Assembly: GCA_038237665.1 (NCBI GenBank)
Contig: JBBRYK010000112.1
Location: forward strand, 1 to 6,657
Source: JBBRYK01 sp038237665
Lineage (GTDB): Bacteria > Actinomycetota > Thermoleophilia > Gaiellales > Gaiellaceae
Length of the DNA: 6,657 nt
Reading direction: 5' to 3'
Under the pieces are notes generated by a model. It was not told the DNA's origin. It made no database searches and saw only the letters and a program-made list of their open reading frames with translations. Position 1 is the first letter of the stretch. Every line of letters begins with the position of its first letter. The position numbers and the translations under genes are program-made. Below, piece by piece: positions 1-5,976 of the stretch.

Positions 1-430
1 GGTCGGCCACGAGCCGCTCTTCCGCGACCAGGTCGTCCTCGCCTGCCCGCCCTCGCACCGGTTCGCCGGGCGGACGATCTCGCTCGACGAGCTCCGCGCA
101 GAGCCGCTGATCGTCATGCAGGAAGGCGCGGGCGTCCGGCACGTGATCGAGGACGAGCTTCGCCGCGCCGGCGTTCGCCTGCGAGATCTCGACGTGCGGC
201 TCACCCTCGGCCTGCAGGAGTCGGTCAAGAGCGCCGTTCAGGCCGGCCACGGCGTGACCTTCATCTCACGCTCGGCCATCGAGGCGGAGCTGGCGTCCGG
301 CTCGCTCGCCTCGGCGAGCGTGGAAGGGCTGGAGCCGGCGCGTCAGATCTACCTCGTGCGTGCGGCGGGCAGGGCGCCGAGCCGGGCGGCGGAAGCGTTC
401 GTGACGTTCGCCCGGGAGCGCACGGCGTGA
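1..430 (+). CDS. LysR-type transcriptional regulator, C-terminal part (5' end outside window)
   Basis: This is the last 142 codons of a LysR-type regulator, read from base 2; the DNA-binding helix-turn-helix half lies upstream of the window. What remains is the distal part of the effector-binding (type 2 periplasmic-binding-protein-like) domain. Visible landmarks are the PLFRDQVVLACPPSHRFAG strand region, an I-V-M-Q-E-G-A-G-V-R segment like the REEGSGTR effector-loop motif, the helix QESVKSAVQAGHGVTFISR, and the terminal strand QIYLVRAAGR followed by a last helix. These features resemble the CysL/CbbR-like branch of LysR proteins, but the effector cannot be named from this. Its stop overlaps the next gene's GTG start by 4 bases (GTGA), so the two are co-transcribed and probably translationally coupled. 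LysR genes are usually divergent from their target, so this arrangement is less common. Role: cytoplasmic transcription factor, probably controlling neighbouring catabolic genes. Confidence 0.9.
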   Translation, partial: VGHEPLFRDQVVLACPPSHRFAGRTISLDELRAEPLIVMQEGAGVRHVIEDELRRAGVRLRDLDVRLTLGLQESVKSAVQAGHGVTFISRSAIEAELASGSLASASVEGLEPARQIYLVRAAGRAPSRAAEAFVTFARERTA

Positions 431-1395
431 TCGTCCGCTGGGGGCTCGCCGAGCTTCCCGCGGTGCTCGACGAGCTCGGGATTCGGAAGCCCTTCCTGAT
501 CGCGAGCCCGCGCTGGGCAGAGCTGGAGCTGCCCGTCGAGCCGGCGGGCGCCTGGCAGGAGGTGCCTTCGCATCGGGTCGACGAGGTTGTGAGCGCAGCG
601 GCGGGCGCCGACGGCCTGCTCGCGGTTGGCGGCGGCAGCGCGGTCGACCTCGGCAAGGCCGTCTCGGCAGAGTCCGGCCTGACCCTCGTCTCCGTTCCGA
701 CGACGTATGCGGGTGCGGAGTGGACGGACTTCTTCGGCGTTCGTGACCCGGACCGGCGGTTGAAAGGAGGCGGTGCGGGTGCGCAGCTCGGCGGAATCGT
801 CTACGAGCCCGCGCTGACGATCGGCCTTCCGCGGGAAGTCACGGTCGGCACGGCGATGAACGCCCTCGCCCACTCGGCTGAGGCCCTCTACGTGCGGGGC
901 CGAAGCCCCGAAGGCGACCGCGAGGCGCTCGAGGGGGCCGGCCTGATCTCCTCGGCGCTCCCGGAGGTCGTCCTGCAGCCTTCTGACCCGGGACGCCGCA
1001 CCGAGCTCCTCCGCGGGGCGATGCACGCAGGTGCGGCCCTGGGCGCGGCCGGGCTCGGGCTGGGGCACGCCATGGCTCAGGCGCTCGGCGGGCGCTACGG
1101 CCTTCCGCATGGCGCCCTGAATGCGATCGTCCTCCCGCCCGCGCTGCGCTTCAACCTCGTGGTGGCCGCAGACGAGATCGGGCGCTTCGGCGCTGCCATG
1201 GAGACCGATGACCCGGTCGGCCGCACCGAAGAGCTGGCGCGCCTCGGCGGCTTCGAGCGACTGCGCGATCTCGGTGTCCCGGAAAGGGAGCTCGACGAGG
1301 TGGCGGCCGCCGTCGTCGCCCGTCCCGGCGCACGGGCGAACCCTCGCGAGGCCAGCCCCGCCGAGGTCGCGGCGCTTCTTCGCTCGGTCTACTAG
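427..1395 (+). CDS. Maleylacetate reductase-like iron-containing alcohol dehydrogenase family protein
   Basis: Predicted to reduce maleylacetate to 3-oxoadipate with NAD(P)H, the step that feeds intermediates from chlorocatechol, hydroxyquinol or resorcinol degradation into the oxoadipate pathway. The 322-residue product has the nucleotide-binding GGGSAVDLGK motif (68-77), the VPTTYAGAEWTDFFGV segment (90-105) typical of maleylacetate reductases, GTAMNALAHSAEALY (141-155), and the C-terminal helical half with H214 and H228. In metal-dependent relatives the ligands are Asp-His-His-His. Here the first is Asn145, followed by H149, H214 and H228, and Asn at that site is a reductase-branch trait. 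The GTG start is chosen for its GTGA overlap with the LysR stop and a GGGAG Shine-Dalgarno about 8 bases upstream (414-418). The protein is somewhat shorter at the N-terminus than the usual 350 residues. The substrate is inferred from family resemblance; another small carbonyl substrate is possible. Confidence 0.85.
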   Translation: MIVRWGLAELPAVLDELGIRKPFLIASPRWAELELPVEPAGAWQEVPSHRVDEVVSAAAGADGLLAVGGGSAVDLGKAVSAESGLTLVSVPTTYAGAEWTDFFGVRDPDRRLKGGGAGAQLGGIVYEPALTIGLPREVTVGTAMNALAHSAEALYVRGRSPEGDREALEGAGLISSALPEVVLQPSDPGRRTELLRGAMHAGAALGAAGLGLGHAMAQALGGRYGLPHGALNAIVLPPALRFNLVVAADEIGRFGAAMETDDPVGRTEELARLGGFERLRDLGVPERELDEVAAAVVARPGARANPREASPAEVAALLRSVY

Positions 1396-1754
1396 CAGGG
1401 TCCGTCGAGCGGGACGCCCTCTGGACCGGTCAGGTGGTACCACTTGCCCGCCTTGACCACGTGGATGCAGTACGAGCTGTCGCCGGCATAGCCGAAGGCC
1501 AGGCTGTCGAAGTGGGACAGGTTCGAGCGGCGGTAGGTGCCGTAGGCCTGGCGATCGGCCTGAAGCTGCGTTGCGGCCGACAGAAGCTCGTCCTCGGCGA
1601 CCTGCCTGCCGCTCTGGCGGAAGCCGAGCCGGTGCACTGCCGTCCAAAAGCCGTCGTGCTGAATCCGCGTGTACATGGCGGCTCCCGAGGCTCCGAGGAC
1701 GAGGACGAGTACGGCGGTCACGAGGAGTCGACCCATGAGAAGGATTGTCGGCAT
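1392..1754 (-). CDS. Small membrane-anchored pilin-like exported protein, function unknown
   Basis: This 120-residue product has a short N-terminus, a strongly hydrophobic segment at about residues 10-26 (LLVTAVLVLVLGASGAA) and a soluble remainder, which reads as a signal anchor or uncleaved signal peptide. The soluble part has a helix (about 52-72, ending QLQADRQAYGTY) and a C-terminal module with SSYCIHV, KWYHLTGPEG and a final GPC. This layout, with an early Cys (C96) and a terminal Cys (C120) around a Y-H-L-T-G-P segment, resembles type IV pilin-like small proteins of high-GC actinobacteria, and a disulfide is plausible outside the cell. There is no canonical prepilin peptidase site (G-F-T-L-x-E), so a pilus role is not shown. 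The ATG at 1754 has a GAGG ribosome site six bases upstream, while the ATG at codon 7 has none. It converges on the maleylacetate reductase gene and diverges from the operon at 1834. Confidence 0.7.
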   Translation of the reverse strand: MPTILLMGRLLVTAVLVLVLGASGAAMYTRIQHDGFWTAVHRLGFRQSGRQVAEDELLSAATQLQADRQAYGTYRRSNLSHFDSLAFGYAGDSSYCIHVVKAGKWYHLTGPEGVPLDGPC

Positions 1755-1833
1755 CTAGAGCCTCGTGCTTAACGCCTCTAGTGTGATAAATATCGCTAAT
1801 GCCACATATAAAGCTGATAATCTATGCGGTTAC
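1755..1833. promoter_or_regulatory. AT-rich divergent intergenic region with promoter-like and operator-like elements
   Basis: This 79-base gap is the only non-coding space in the window, and bases 1779-1825 are sharply AT-rich against GC-rich flanks. On the plus strand the best -10 candidate is GATAAT (1816-1821), or TAATCT (1818-1823) in the TAnnnT form; a weak -35-like TCGCTA (1793-1798) lies 17 bases before GATAAT. Transcription would then start at about 1828-1834, leaving almost no leader before the ATG at 1834. A 10-base palindrome GATA-AA-TATC occupies 1785-1794, and TGATAA occurs as a direct repeat at 1784-1789 and 1815-1820, 31 bases apart (about three helical turns). CTAGAG (1755-1760) and CTCTAG (1776-1781) form a further six-base inverted pair. 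The minus-strand gene must also start from here. The regulator is unknown. Confidence 0.5.
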
Positions 1834-3027
1834 ATGGCCGCCCCCATGAGCTTTGACGTGGTCGTGATCGGCAGCGGAGCCTCCGGGCTCGCTGCTGCGG
1901 TTTCCGCACATACCGCAGGGGCCACGGTCGGGCTGGCGGCCAAAGGCTCGCTCCAATCCTGCAACTCGGCGAAGGCTCAGGGCGGAATTCAGGCCGCCTT
2001 CGGTGACGACGACTCGCCCGACCAGCACGCGGAGGACATCTGGAAGAGCTCGCACGAGACCGCCGACCGGCGGCTCGTCGACGTGCTCACCTCCGAAGCG
2101 CCGTCGGCGATCCACTGGCTCGAGGAGCTCGGTGTCGAGTTCACGCGCGAAAACGGGGGTTACCGCCTCGCCCGCTGCGGCGGCGCGACCAGGAAGCGCC
2201 TGCTCCAGGTCGGGGACCGCACCGGCCACGCGATCACGGCCGCTCTGCGCGAACGGGCGGAAAGCTCGAGCATCAGCACGTTTCCGAAGTCGCCGCTGCG
2301 CGAGCTGGAGCGCGCCGAAAACGGCTGGCGCGCCCGCTGCGGAGAGCAGGTCTTTGACGCGACGACCGTCGTCCTCGCCGCGGGTGGACGCTGCTTCCGG
2401 GTCGCCGAGGAACTCGGCGAGCTGACCACCAACCATCCCGGCGCCACCGGTGAGGTGACCGACATCGCGATCGCGCTGGGGGCCGAGTCGCGCGACCTGG
2501 ACGCGCTTCAGTACCACCCGAACGGCGGCGCCTGGCCGCCGAAGATGCAGGGGTACTCGATTCCGGAGACGACGCGGGCCTACGGGGCCGTTCTGCTGAA
2601 CGCCGCCGGCGAGGAGTTCACCGACTCGCTCGGCCCGCGGGACGCGGTCTCGAGGGCGATCATCGACGAGGTCGAGGCCGGCCGTGGCGTCCAGACGCCG
2701 GATGGGCGGCCCGCCGTCTACCTCGACACGACCCGGATCCCCGAACGGGATGCCGACATCTCGCTCCCCTACATGCTCAGGCGCTACCGTGCGGGCGGGA
2801 TCGACCCGCTCAGCGAGCCGATCTTCACCTACCCCGTGCTCCACTACCAGAACGGCGGACTGGTCATCGACACGAACGCTGAAACCACACTCGAAGGCGT
2901 CTACGCCTGCGGTGAGATCGCCGGGGGCACGCACGGGCGGAACCGGATGATGGGCAACAGCCTGCTCGAGTGCACCGTTTTCGGACGGCGGGCGGGGCGG
3001 GCGGCAGCGGAAAGGGCGAGAGCATGA
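1834..3027 (+). CDS. Soluble FAD flavoprotein of the fumarate reductase / succinate dehydrogenase / L-aspartate oxidase family
   Basis: A 397-residue FAD-dependent oxidoreductase. Family members interconvert succinate and fumarate, or oxidise aspartate to iminosuccinate. Visible are the Rossmann GSGASG (13-18), the flavin-contact AQGGI (48-52), QYHPNG with H228, E245 in PETTR, R269 in GPRDAVSRA, H337 in VLHYQNGG, and HGRNRMMGNSL with R371. These match the fumarate reductase active-site His/Glu/Arg/His/Arg set. The position of the covalent-FAD histidine of SdhA/FrdA carries Asn44, so FAD should be non-covalent, as in aspartate oxidase. The protein ends just after the VFGRRAG helix and lacks the C-terminal helical domain of SdhA (about 590 residues) and NadB (about 530). 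No iron-sulfur or membrane-anchor partner is adjacent. The start is uncertain: ATG 1834 or ATG 1846 (393 residues). Neither has a ribosome site, which fits a leaderless or near-leaderless transcript. Its stop overlaps the fumarase alpha start as ATGA. Confidence 0.85.
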   Translation: MAAPMSFDVVVIGSGASGLAAAVSAHTAGATVGLAAKGSLQSCNSAKAQGGIQAAFGDDDSPDQHAEDIWKSSHETADRRLVDVLTSEAPSAIHWLEELGVEFTRENGGYRLARCGGATRKRLLQVGDRTGHAITAALRERAESSSISTFPKSPLRELERAENGWRARCGEQVFDATTVVLAAGGRCFRVAEELGELTTNHPGATGEVTDIAIALGAESRDLDALQYHPNGGAWPPKMQGYSIPETTRAYGAVLLNAAGEEFTDSLGPRDAVSRAIIDEVEAGRGVQTPDGRPAVYLDTTRIPERDADISLPYMLRRYRAGGIDPLSEPIFTYPVLHYQNGGLVIDTNAETTLEGVYACGEIAGGTHGRNRMMGNSLLECTVFGRRAGRAAAERARA

Positions 3028-3929
3028 CGACCGCGACCGCGACGAGCATCGATCTGCGCCAGACGGTCGAAGATGCGGCGGCGCACCTCTACGTCTGGGC
3101 GCTGAAGGACATCCCGCAGGATCTGCGCGACGCGCTGGCGGCCGCGCTCGAGCGGGAGACGTCGGTCTCGGGACGCCGCGTGCTCGGAATCATCAACCGC
3201 AACGTCCAGGTGGCGGAGAGCGAGAAGAACCTCGTCTGCCAGGACACCGGGATCGCGGTGTACTCGTGCCGCGTGGGTGAGGGCTTCCCGCTCCATCCCA
3301 CGCGGATCTACGAGGCGCTGAAGGCGGGGACCGAGCGCGCGACCCTGGAGCATCCGCTGCGCTCGAACGCCGTCCACACGATCACGCGCGAGAACACCGG
3401 CCCGAACACAGGCTACCGCCTGCCGATCGTGCACTGGGATTTCATTCCGGATTGGGATGGCCTCGACGTCAAGTGCGTCCCGAAGGGGTCCGGCTCCGAG
3501 AACATGAGCTTCCTGAAGATGTGTGTGCCCGCCGACGGCGTGAAGGGGATCAAGGAGTTCGTGCTCGAGTCGATCGTGGGCGCGGGCGGCAAGCCCTGCC
3601 CGCCCGGGATCGTCGGCGTCGGCATCGGCGGCTCGGCCGACTACGCCATGTACCTGGCCAAGGAGGCCATTGCTAGGCCCGTGGGGACGCGGAACCAGGA
3701 TCCGATCGTGGCCGAGCTCGAGGACGAGCTCTACGACCTGCTGAACCAGACCGGAATCGGGCCGATGGGCCTCGGCGGCGACGTGACGGTGCTCCAGTGC
3801 CACATCGAGCACGCCGACACGCACATGACGCTCAACCCCGTGGCCGTCAACTACCAGTGCTGGGCGGCGCGGCGGGCGTCCGCCCACATCGCCGCGGACG
3901 GCACCGTCGACTTCGACCGGGAGTTCTAG
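3024..3929 (+). CDS. Fumarate hydratase class I (iron-sulfur), alpha subunit
   Basis: This 301-residue alpha subunit forms the [4Fe-4S] half of a split class I fumarase, which reversibly hydrates fumarate to L-malate in the cytoplasm. Three cysteines stand where the cluster ligands are expected: C72 in CQDTGIA, C151 in VKCVPKGSGSEN and C192 in GKPCPPGIVGVGIGG. Other family landmarks are the GSGSENMS phosphate-like loop (155-162), GPMGLGGDVTVL (247-257) and IEHADTHMTLNPVAVNYQCWAARR near the end. ATG 3024 is chosen because it overlaps the flavoprotein stop (ATGA) and has an AGGG purine stretch 7 bases upstream; a longer in-frame reading from 2970 would only run inside the flavoprotein gene. The beta subunit follows immediately. 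L-tartrate dehydratase has the same two-subunit architecture, so the exact substrate is not certain. Such clusters are typically oxygen-sensitive. Confidence 0.92.
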   Translation: MTTATATSIDLRQTVEDAAAHLYVWALKDIPQDLRDALAAALERETSVSGRRVLGIINRNVQVAESEKNLVCQDTGIAVYSCRVGEGFPLHPTRIYEALKAGTERATLEHPLRSNAVHTITRENTGPNTGYRLPIVHWDFIPDWDGLDVKCVPKGSGSENMSFLKMCVPADGVKGIKEFVLESIVGAGGKPCPPGIVGVGIGGSADYAMYLAKEAIARPVGTRNQDPIVAELEDELYDLLNQTGIGPMGLGGDVTVLQCHIEHADTHMTLNPVAVNYQCWAARRASAHIAADGTVDFDREF

Positions 3930-4513
3930 TGGGGACCCATCGCCTCACCTTCCCCGCCTCCGAGGAGGACATTCGCGCCCTCGAAGCCGGCGATGAGGTG
4001 CTCGTCGACGGGCACATCATCGGCATCCGCGACCGGACGCAGGTACGAATCTTCGACCAGGGCATCGACCCGCCGATGGACCTGAGCGGGGCGTTCCTGC
4101 TCCATACCGCGCCGGGCGTGCGCAAGCTCGGCCCGGGGCGCTACGAGAAGGTCTGCATCGGCACGACGACGAGCGCACGGATGGTGCGCTTCACCGAGGG
4201 GCTCGGCGCGAAGTACGGCGTCCGGGCGATCTGCGGCAAGGGCGGCCTGCCCGACGAGGCGATCGAGCCCATGCAGCGGCTGGGGATGGTCTATTTCGCG
4301 ATCGTCGGTGGGGCGGCGGCGCTCGAGACGACCCAGATCGAGGAGATCGAGGAGGTTGCCTGGGAGGAGCTCATGCCCGAGTGCCTCTGGAAGTTCCGCG
4401 TCAAGGACTTCGGGCCGCTGACGGTCGGGATCGACAGCCACGGGAACTCGGTCTTCCACGACGTCCAGGAGCGGGCGAAGGCGAAGCTGGAGGAGATCGT
4501 TGCCGGACTCTGA
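3929..4513 (+). CDS. Fumarate hydratase class I, beta subunit
   Basis: The 194-residue beta subunit supplies the second half of the active site of the split class I fumarase/tartrate dehydratase. Landmarks are the N-terminal LEAGDEVLVDGHIIGIRDR stretch, GAFLLHTAPG (54-63), the conserved GTTTSARM (78-85), GKGG (103-106), GGAAALE (127-133) with the following acidic helix, and DSHGNS (169-174). The GTG start shares one base with the alpha stop (TAGTG) and has a GGGAG ribosome site (3919-3923) five bases upstream, at a good distance. The frame is open further upstream to 3797, but that part is only a shadow of the alpha gene. In E. coli FumA both halves are one chain; separate alpha and beta chains are usual in anaerobes, archaea and many deep-branching bacteria. 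Together with the flavoprotein it forms a succinate-fumarate-malate module. Confidence 0.9.
   Translation: MGTHRLTFPASEEDIRALEAGDEVLVDGHIIGIRDRTQVRIFDQGIDPPMDLSGAFLLHTAPGVRKLGPGRYEKVCIGTTTSARMVRFTEGLGAKYGVRAICGKGGLPDEAIEPMQRLGMVYFAIVGGAAALETTQIEEIEEVAWEELMPECLWKFRVKDFGPLTVGIDSHGNSVFHDVQERAKAKLEEIVAGL
4489..4495 (+). promoter_or_regulatory. Strong Shine-Dalgarno that fixes the TTG start of comA
   Basis: GGAGGAG lies inside the last codons of the fumarase beta gene, with 6 bases between GGAGG (4489-4493) and the TTG at 4500. No ATG lies near the conserved N-terminus of the synthase, so this site is the main support for a TTG start and a 14-base gene overlap. Confidence 0.75.
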
Positions 4514-5267
4514 TCGCTTCGATCTTGGTGTTCCTTCCAGACACGGCGGCCTCACTCACGTGCTGGACAAAGGCCTTGGACCACGGGGCTGGGAGGACGT
4601 GCTCGAGACGAGCGGCGAGTACATCGACATCGTCAAACTCGGCTGGGGTACGGCCTACGTCACTCCGAACCTGAAGCGAAAGCTCGAGGTGCTCCGTGAC
4701 AAGCCCGTCGTGATCGGAGGCACCTTCTTCGAGGTCGTGTTCGCGAAGGACAAGGTCGACGAGTACAAGCGGTGGCTCTCGGGGCTCGGTCTCACCCACG
4801 TCGAGATCTCGGACGGGACGATCGAGATCCCGCGTGATCGAAAGCTCGAGCTGATCGCCGACTTCGCACGCGACTTCACCGTCCTGTCCGAGGTCGGCTC
4901 GAAGGACTCGTCCGTCGAGTTCGCGCCCGAGGAGTGGACCCGCTGGTTGCAGGAGGACCTGGACGCGGGCGCCTGGAAGGTGATCACCGAGGCGCGCGAG
5001 GGCGGCAGCTCCGGGATCTTCAGCGCCGCAGGAGAGATGCGCACCGACCTCCTCGGCGAGATCGGTTCTGCGCTGGCCCCGAGCGACGTCATCTTCGAGG
5101 CGCCGACGAAGGGCGCGCAAGCCTGGTTCATCAAGACCTTCGGACCGGAGGTCAATCTTGGGAACATCCCGCCGGACGAGGTCATTCCGCTCGAGACGCT
5201 GCGTCTCGGACTGCGCGGCGACACGCTCAAGGAGGTTCTGCTCGGTGAGCAGCAGACCATTGCCTGA
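4500..5267 (+). CDS. comA: Phosphosulfolactate synthase (ComA family)
   Basis: ComA adds sulfite to phosphoenolpyruvate to give (2R)-phospho-3-sulfolactate, the first step of the PEP route to coenzyme M in methanogens; Bacillus uses a homologue for spore sulfolactate and plants carry the HSA32 relative. The 255-residue product is full length for this TIM-barrel family. Visible motifs are DKGLG (23-27), IVKLGWGTAYV (44-54), GGTFFEVVFAK (73-83), VEISDGTIEIP (101-111), EVGSKD (131-136), EAREGGSSGI (164-173), FEAPTKGAQAWFIKTFG (199-215) and GNIPPDEVIPLETLRLGLRGD (split over 221-241). It starts at TTG, overlaps the fumarase beta gene by 14 bases and is itself overlapped by cysH for 23 bases. Directly downstream are the genes that make sulfite, its expected co-substrate, which supports genuine sulfite-fixing activity. 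The later enzymes (ComB phosphatase, ComC dehydrogenase) are not in the window, so the end product is unknown. Confidence 0.9.
   Translation: MPDSDRFDLGVPSRHGGLTHVLDKGLGPRGWEDVLETSGEYIDIVKLGWGTAYVTPNLKRKLEVLRDKPVVIGGTFFEVVFAKDKVDEYKRWLSGLGLTHVEISDGTIEIPRDRKLELIADFARDFTVLSEVGSKDSSVEFAPEEWTRWLQEDLDAGAWKVITEAREGGSSGIFSAAGEMRTDLLGEIGSALAPSDVIFEAPTKGAQAWFIKTFGPEVNLGNIPPDEVIPLETLRLGLRGDTLKEVLLGEQQTIA
5229..5235 (+). promoter_or_regulatory. Strong Shine-Dalgarno that fixes the GTG start of cysH
   Basis: AAGGAGG lies within the 3' end of the comA gene, 9 bases before GTG 5245. It selects this GTG over the in-frame TTG at 5260 and the ATG at 5317, both too far away and without their own site, and implies coupling to comA translation. 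Confidence 0.75.
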
Positions 5268-5976
5268 CGAAGTCGTCGCGGTCGCCGAGCACCCCTCCGG
5301 GCTCGACTTCGAGGCCATGTCCGCAGAGGACCTCCTGCGGTGGGCCGCAAAGGAGTTCGGCGACAAGCTCGTGCTCACTTGCTCCTGGCAGAAGCAGTCC
5401 TCGGTGCTCGTGCACATGTGCTCGGAGCTCGGCTTCGACCTCGACGTCGTCGAGCTCGACACGCAGCTCTTCTTCCGCGAGACCTACGAGACGCGCGATC
5501 GGCTGGTCGAGCGCTACGGGCTGACACTGACCTCGCCTCCGGTGATCTCCGTCGCCGAGCAGCACCGGCGCGAGGGCCCGAATCTGTGGGAGCGTGACCC
5601 CGACCGCTGCTGTCACATCCGCAAGGTCGAGCCGCTCCTCGCCGCGCTCGAGCCGCACGACGCCTGGATCTCCGGCATCCGCCGCGAGCAGTCGCCGAGC
5701 CGGGCGGGCATTCGGAAGGTGCAGTGGTCGGAGCGCTACGGCGTCTGGAAGCTGCACCCGCTCGCCGACTGGGACGAGAAGCGGGTGTGGGCCTACATCG
5801 TCGTCAACGAAATCCCGTTCAACCCGCTCCACGAGGTCGGCTACCGCTCGATCGGCTGCATTCCCTGCACCCGGCCGACGATGCCCGGTGAAGAGGAGCG
5901 AGCCGGGCGCTGGGCCGGCTCCGACAAGCTCGAATGTGGAATCCACGAAGACGGAACACGACAAGGAGACGAATGA
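5245..5976 (+). CDS. cysH: Assimilatory APS/PAPS reductase, [4Fe-4S] type
   Basis: Reduces adenylyl sulfate (and possibly PAPS) to sulfite, using thioredoxin-type electrons, in the cytoplasm. The 243-residue product has the full signature of the iron-sulfur branch: the cysteine pair C122-C123 in RCCHIRKVEPL, C205 and C208 in SIGCIPCTRP, and the catalytic ECGIH with C231 near the C-terminus. The nucleotide-binding region is TCSWQKQSSVLVH (45-57), followed by LDTQLFFRETYETRDRL (71-87) and WISGIRREQSPSR (141-153). Iron-sulfur CysH enzymes normally use APS, although some (e.g. Bacillus) accept both APS and PAPS. With APS kinase next door the true substrate is open. The gene overlaps comA by 23 bases at its start, and its stop overlaps cysC as ATGA. 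An open reading further upstream to 5158 is only comA in another frame. Confidence 0.95.
   Translation: MSSRPLPDEVVAVAEHPSGLDFEAMSAEDLLRWAAKEFGDKLVLTCSWQKQSSVLVHMCSELGFDLDVVELDTQLFFRETYETRDRLVERYGLTLTSPPVISVAEQHRREGPNLWERDPDRCCHIRKVEPLLAALEPHDAWISGIRREQSPSRAGIRKVQWSERYGVWKLHPLADWDEKRVWAYIVVNEIPFNPLHEVGYRSIGCIPCTRPTMPGEEERAGRWAGSDKLECGIHEDGTRQGDE

Noticed and set aside
1397..1420. GC-rich hairpin AGGG/CCCT at the convergent gene ends as an intrinsic terminator
   Set aside because: The stem needs a two-base bulge, there is no T-tract on either side, and it lies inside coding sequence of the small minus-strand gene.
349..1647. Long minus-strand open frame of about 430 codons opposite the LysR tail and maleylacetate reductase genes
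   Set aside because: Its product is Arg/Ala/Gly-rich with no recognisable motif. It lies antisense to a gene with clear family motifs and overlaps the better-supported small minus-strand gene. It is an expected by-product of high GC.
1782..1806. TGTG...CACA pair resembling a CRP/FNR-type operator
   Set aside because: The half sites are 17 bases apart, not the spacing of a CRP site, and the match is limited to four bases per arm, so it is probably chance.
1765..1833. GTG 1765 as the start of the flavoprotein, adding 23 residues
   Set aside because: The added stretch is translated from the AT-rich promoter region, does not resemble a transit or signal peptide, and sits before the conserved FDVVVIGSG start of the fold. 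ATG 1834 or 1846 is more likely.
1822..2934. Long minus-strand open frame of about 370 codons opposite the flavoprotein gene
   Set aside because: Low-complexity composition, no motifs, and fully antisense to a conserved enzyme; similar antisense frames over the fumarase genes (2901-3887, 3926-4555) and over comA (4401-5462) were rejected for the same reason.
1834..3027. Flavoprotein as dissimilatory APS reductase alpha subunit (AprA), given the sulfur genes nearby
   Set aside because: AprA belongs to the same superfamily, but it is much longer, needs an AprB ferredoxin partner and lacks the fumarate-type His/Arg set, which is intact here. No aprB is adjacent.
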